Source: an uncultured Eubacteriaceae bacterium (GTDB taxonomy: Bacteria > Bacillota > Clostridia > Lachnospirales > CAG-274). From it: a stretch of 32,688 bases of DNA. This document shows, one piece after another, positions 31,240-32,688 of the stretch (position 1 is its first letter; every line of letters begins with the position of its first letter). The stretch is from NCBI GenBank assembly GCA_946497035.1, contig CAMMIW010000022.1:1-32688 (forward strand). Direction: 5' to 3'. The position numbers and the translations under genes are program-made. A model generated the notes under the pieces. It had not been told where the DNA came from. It saw only the letters and a list, made by a program, of their open reading frames with translations, and ran no database searches.

Positions 31240-32688
31240 TTAAAATAATTTAAGCTCTTTTTTATTTAATGAACCAACTAAAATTAACAATATAAAGTAT
31301 ATTAAACATAAAATTGTTAATGATACTATTAAACATAAAATTTCGTTATAACCTTTTATTATTATATTATAACAATATTTAGATATAATCCCACTAGAGA
31401 TAATGCATAACAGAGGCTTTAAAATATTATTAATTATATTTATTGTAAAATTAGTTTTATTTTTTAATTTTAATATACAAATTATATTTACTATAGTTAA
31501 GCTTATAAGCCAGCCTAAAATAAAAGCATATAAACTATATATAGGGATTAAAAAATATATAAAGCAAATACTTATTAGAGATGATATTATACTATTTTTA
31601 AATATTAAAAATTGTTCTCCCAAACCATTTAATATACCAGAAAATATAACTTGATAATATATTAAAGGACATAAAAACCCTATATATAAAAGTTGCCAAC
31701 CTATATCTTTTTGTGAATATATAGTCATACCAAGCTCATTTGAAAAAAATACAAACACACCTAATGTTCCTATACCTATGAATGATGTTATTGTAAAAGC
31801 TTTTGATATAGTTAATTTTATTAATGTTTTATTGTTTCTTGCTAAAGCCTCTGATATAGCTGGTACTATAGCTATAGCTAAAGCCGTTAAAAGTGAAGAA
31901 GGAAACATAACTAAAGGCATTGTCATACCACTAAGTTGACCATATAAGCTCATAGCCTCCGTACTATTATATCCATATTCTATTAATTTTTGTGGTATTA
32001 ATATATTTTCTATAGTGCTTAAAAATGAACCTAATACTTTATTACCAGTTAAAGGTATTGTCATAGATAAAATTATAACACTAAATTTTGTTATAGATAT
32101 GTTACATTTTTTATTTTTGTTAACTTTTGTATTATATATCATTAATACATATAAAAATGCAAATATTTCACCTATACACATACCTATTACCCCAAGTGCA
32201 CAAGCGTATGATATACCTAAAGGTATAAATATAGATGCTAATAAATATACTACAATCATTCTAGATACTTGCTCTAAAACTTGGCTTATAGCAGGCACTA
32301 TTGTGTCTTGCATACCTAAAAAATAACCTCTTATACAAGAGCCTATTGCCATAAATGGAAAGGCTACACACATGATATGTAACGATAATAATGTATTGTT
32401 ATTTTTAAATATGTTGTTTGCTATATAAGGTGAAAATATAAATACGAGTATGCTTATTAGAAAAGCAATAAATCCTGATAAAAATATGCATATAGATAAT
32501 ATTCTTCTTATGTTTCCATATTCTCTTTTTGAATTTTCTTCTGCGACTAATTTTGAAATAGTTGTTGAAAAACCTGATGATGATATACTCCAAGCTAACA
32601 TATATATAGGCATTATAAGTTGGTATAAACCCATACCCTCTGCCCCAATAAGGTTAGACATATAAATTCTGTAAACAAACCCTAAAAC
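31240..32688 (-). CDS. spoVB: SpoVB-type polysaccharide flippase, 5' end missing
   Basis: The frame is open to the right edge, beginning 'VLGFVYRIYMSNLIGAEGMG', which is the conserved start region of SpoVB; some 15-25 residues are outside the window. About 482 residues with some twelve to fourteen hydrophobic segments are visible, in the MOP/MviN fold. Marks are 'GLYQLIMPIYMLAWSISSSG' and 'GSCIRGYFLGMQDTIVPAIS'. SpoVB is needed for spore cortex peptidoglycan and is a lipid-linked precursor flippase of the MurJ type. The gene is upstream of spoIVB on the same strand, 97 bases away, in a host sporulation cluster. A frame from ATG 32661 exists but is internal. Confidence 0.85.
   Translation of the reverse strand, partial: VLGFVYRIYMSNLIGAEGMGLYQLIMPIYMLAWSISSSGFSTTISKLVAEENSKREYGNIRRILSICIFLSGFIAFLISILVFIFSPYIANNIFKNNNTLLSLHIMCVAFPFMAIGSCIRGYFLGMQDTIVPAISQVLEQVSRMIVVYLLASIFIPLGISYACALGVIGMCIGEIFAFLYVLMIYNTKVNKNKKCNISITKFSVIILSMTIPLTGNKVLGSFLSTIENILIPQKLIEYGYNSTEAMSLYGQLSGMTMPLVMFPSSLLTALAIAIVPAISEALARNNKTLIKLTISKAFTITSFIGIGTLGVFVFFSNELGMTIYSQKDIGWQLLYIGFLCPLIYYQVIFSGILNGLGEQFLIFKNSIISSLISICFIYFLIPIYSLYAFILGWLISLTIVNIICILKLKNKTNFTINIINNILKPLLCIISSGIISKYCYNIIIKGYNEILCLIVSLTILCLIYFILLILVGSLNKKELKLF

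Noticed and set aside
30089..32665. Plus-strand open frames inside spoIVB and spoVB
   Set aside because: Antisense to strongly recognised sporulation genes, hydrophobic shadow translations, no promoters or binding sites.
1..32688. CRISPR arrays, tRNA or rRNA genes, insertion sequences
   Set aside because: I saw no regularly spaced repeats, no tRNA-like cloverleaf near the integrase and no transposase frame.

Overview
The window is a very AT-rich stretch of a spore-forming Bacillota chromosome, probably class Clostridia. It holds most of a siphovirus-type prophage (HK97 fold) joined on its right side to two host sporulation genes. The host assignment rests on a SpoIVB S55 peptidase (29875-31143) and a SpoVB-type flippase (31240 to the right edge), on the low GC and on Gram-positive ribosome binding sites. 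I do not name a genus. The left end of the prophage lies outside the window; the last phage gene seen is a holin that runs off the left edge.

Late region (1-15600, all minus strand, so transcribed right to left): HNH nuclease, small and large terminase, portal, prohead protease, major capsid, head-tail connector, head closure, gp10-like protein, tail terminator, major tail protein, tail chaperone with a classical -1 frameshift (G/GT), tape measure, distal tail protein, Gp37-like tail protein, baseplate or fibre proteins, holin. The operon is preceded by a perfect TTGACA-17-TATAAT promoter, two tandem 11-bp repeats upstream of it, and an intrinsic terminator between the promoter and the first gene. 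A sigma-like regulator (15741-16352) is encoded just upstream.

Early region (15741-22051, mostly minus): the regulator, a RecU-like resolvase, an HUH-type replication initiator with a long hairpin upstream, a Spo0A C-terminal-domain-like DNA-binding protein and several small unknown genes. Two plus-strand genes (20088-20735 and 21530-21823) sit among them with their own promoters and look like morons.

Lysogeny and cargo region (22080-29768): divergent promoters with near-palindromic operators, an XRE repressor, a membrane-anchored protein, a decayed second copy of the repressor 3' end, an OLD-like ATPase/TOPRIM protein divergent from a D12-class adenine methylase, a second unrelated D12 methylase, a second XRE regulator convergent with an ImmA/IrrE peptidase, and a tyrosine integrase next to the 3' end of spoIVB.

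Several genes carry lesions or odd starts: a nonsense codon in the tape measure gene, a -1 frameshift at a run of nine A in the integrase, an ATT start (HNH) and an ATA start (RecU-like). The base-substitution cases are all explainable as G:C to A:T changes, which suggests a decaying or domesticated prophage. The most interesting candidates for new biology are the OLD-like/methylase pair, the attenuated late promoter, the HUH replication gene with its hairpin, and the repressor C-terminal motif shared by three copies next to an ImmA peptidase.
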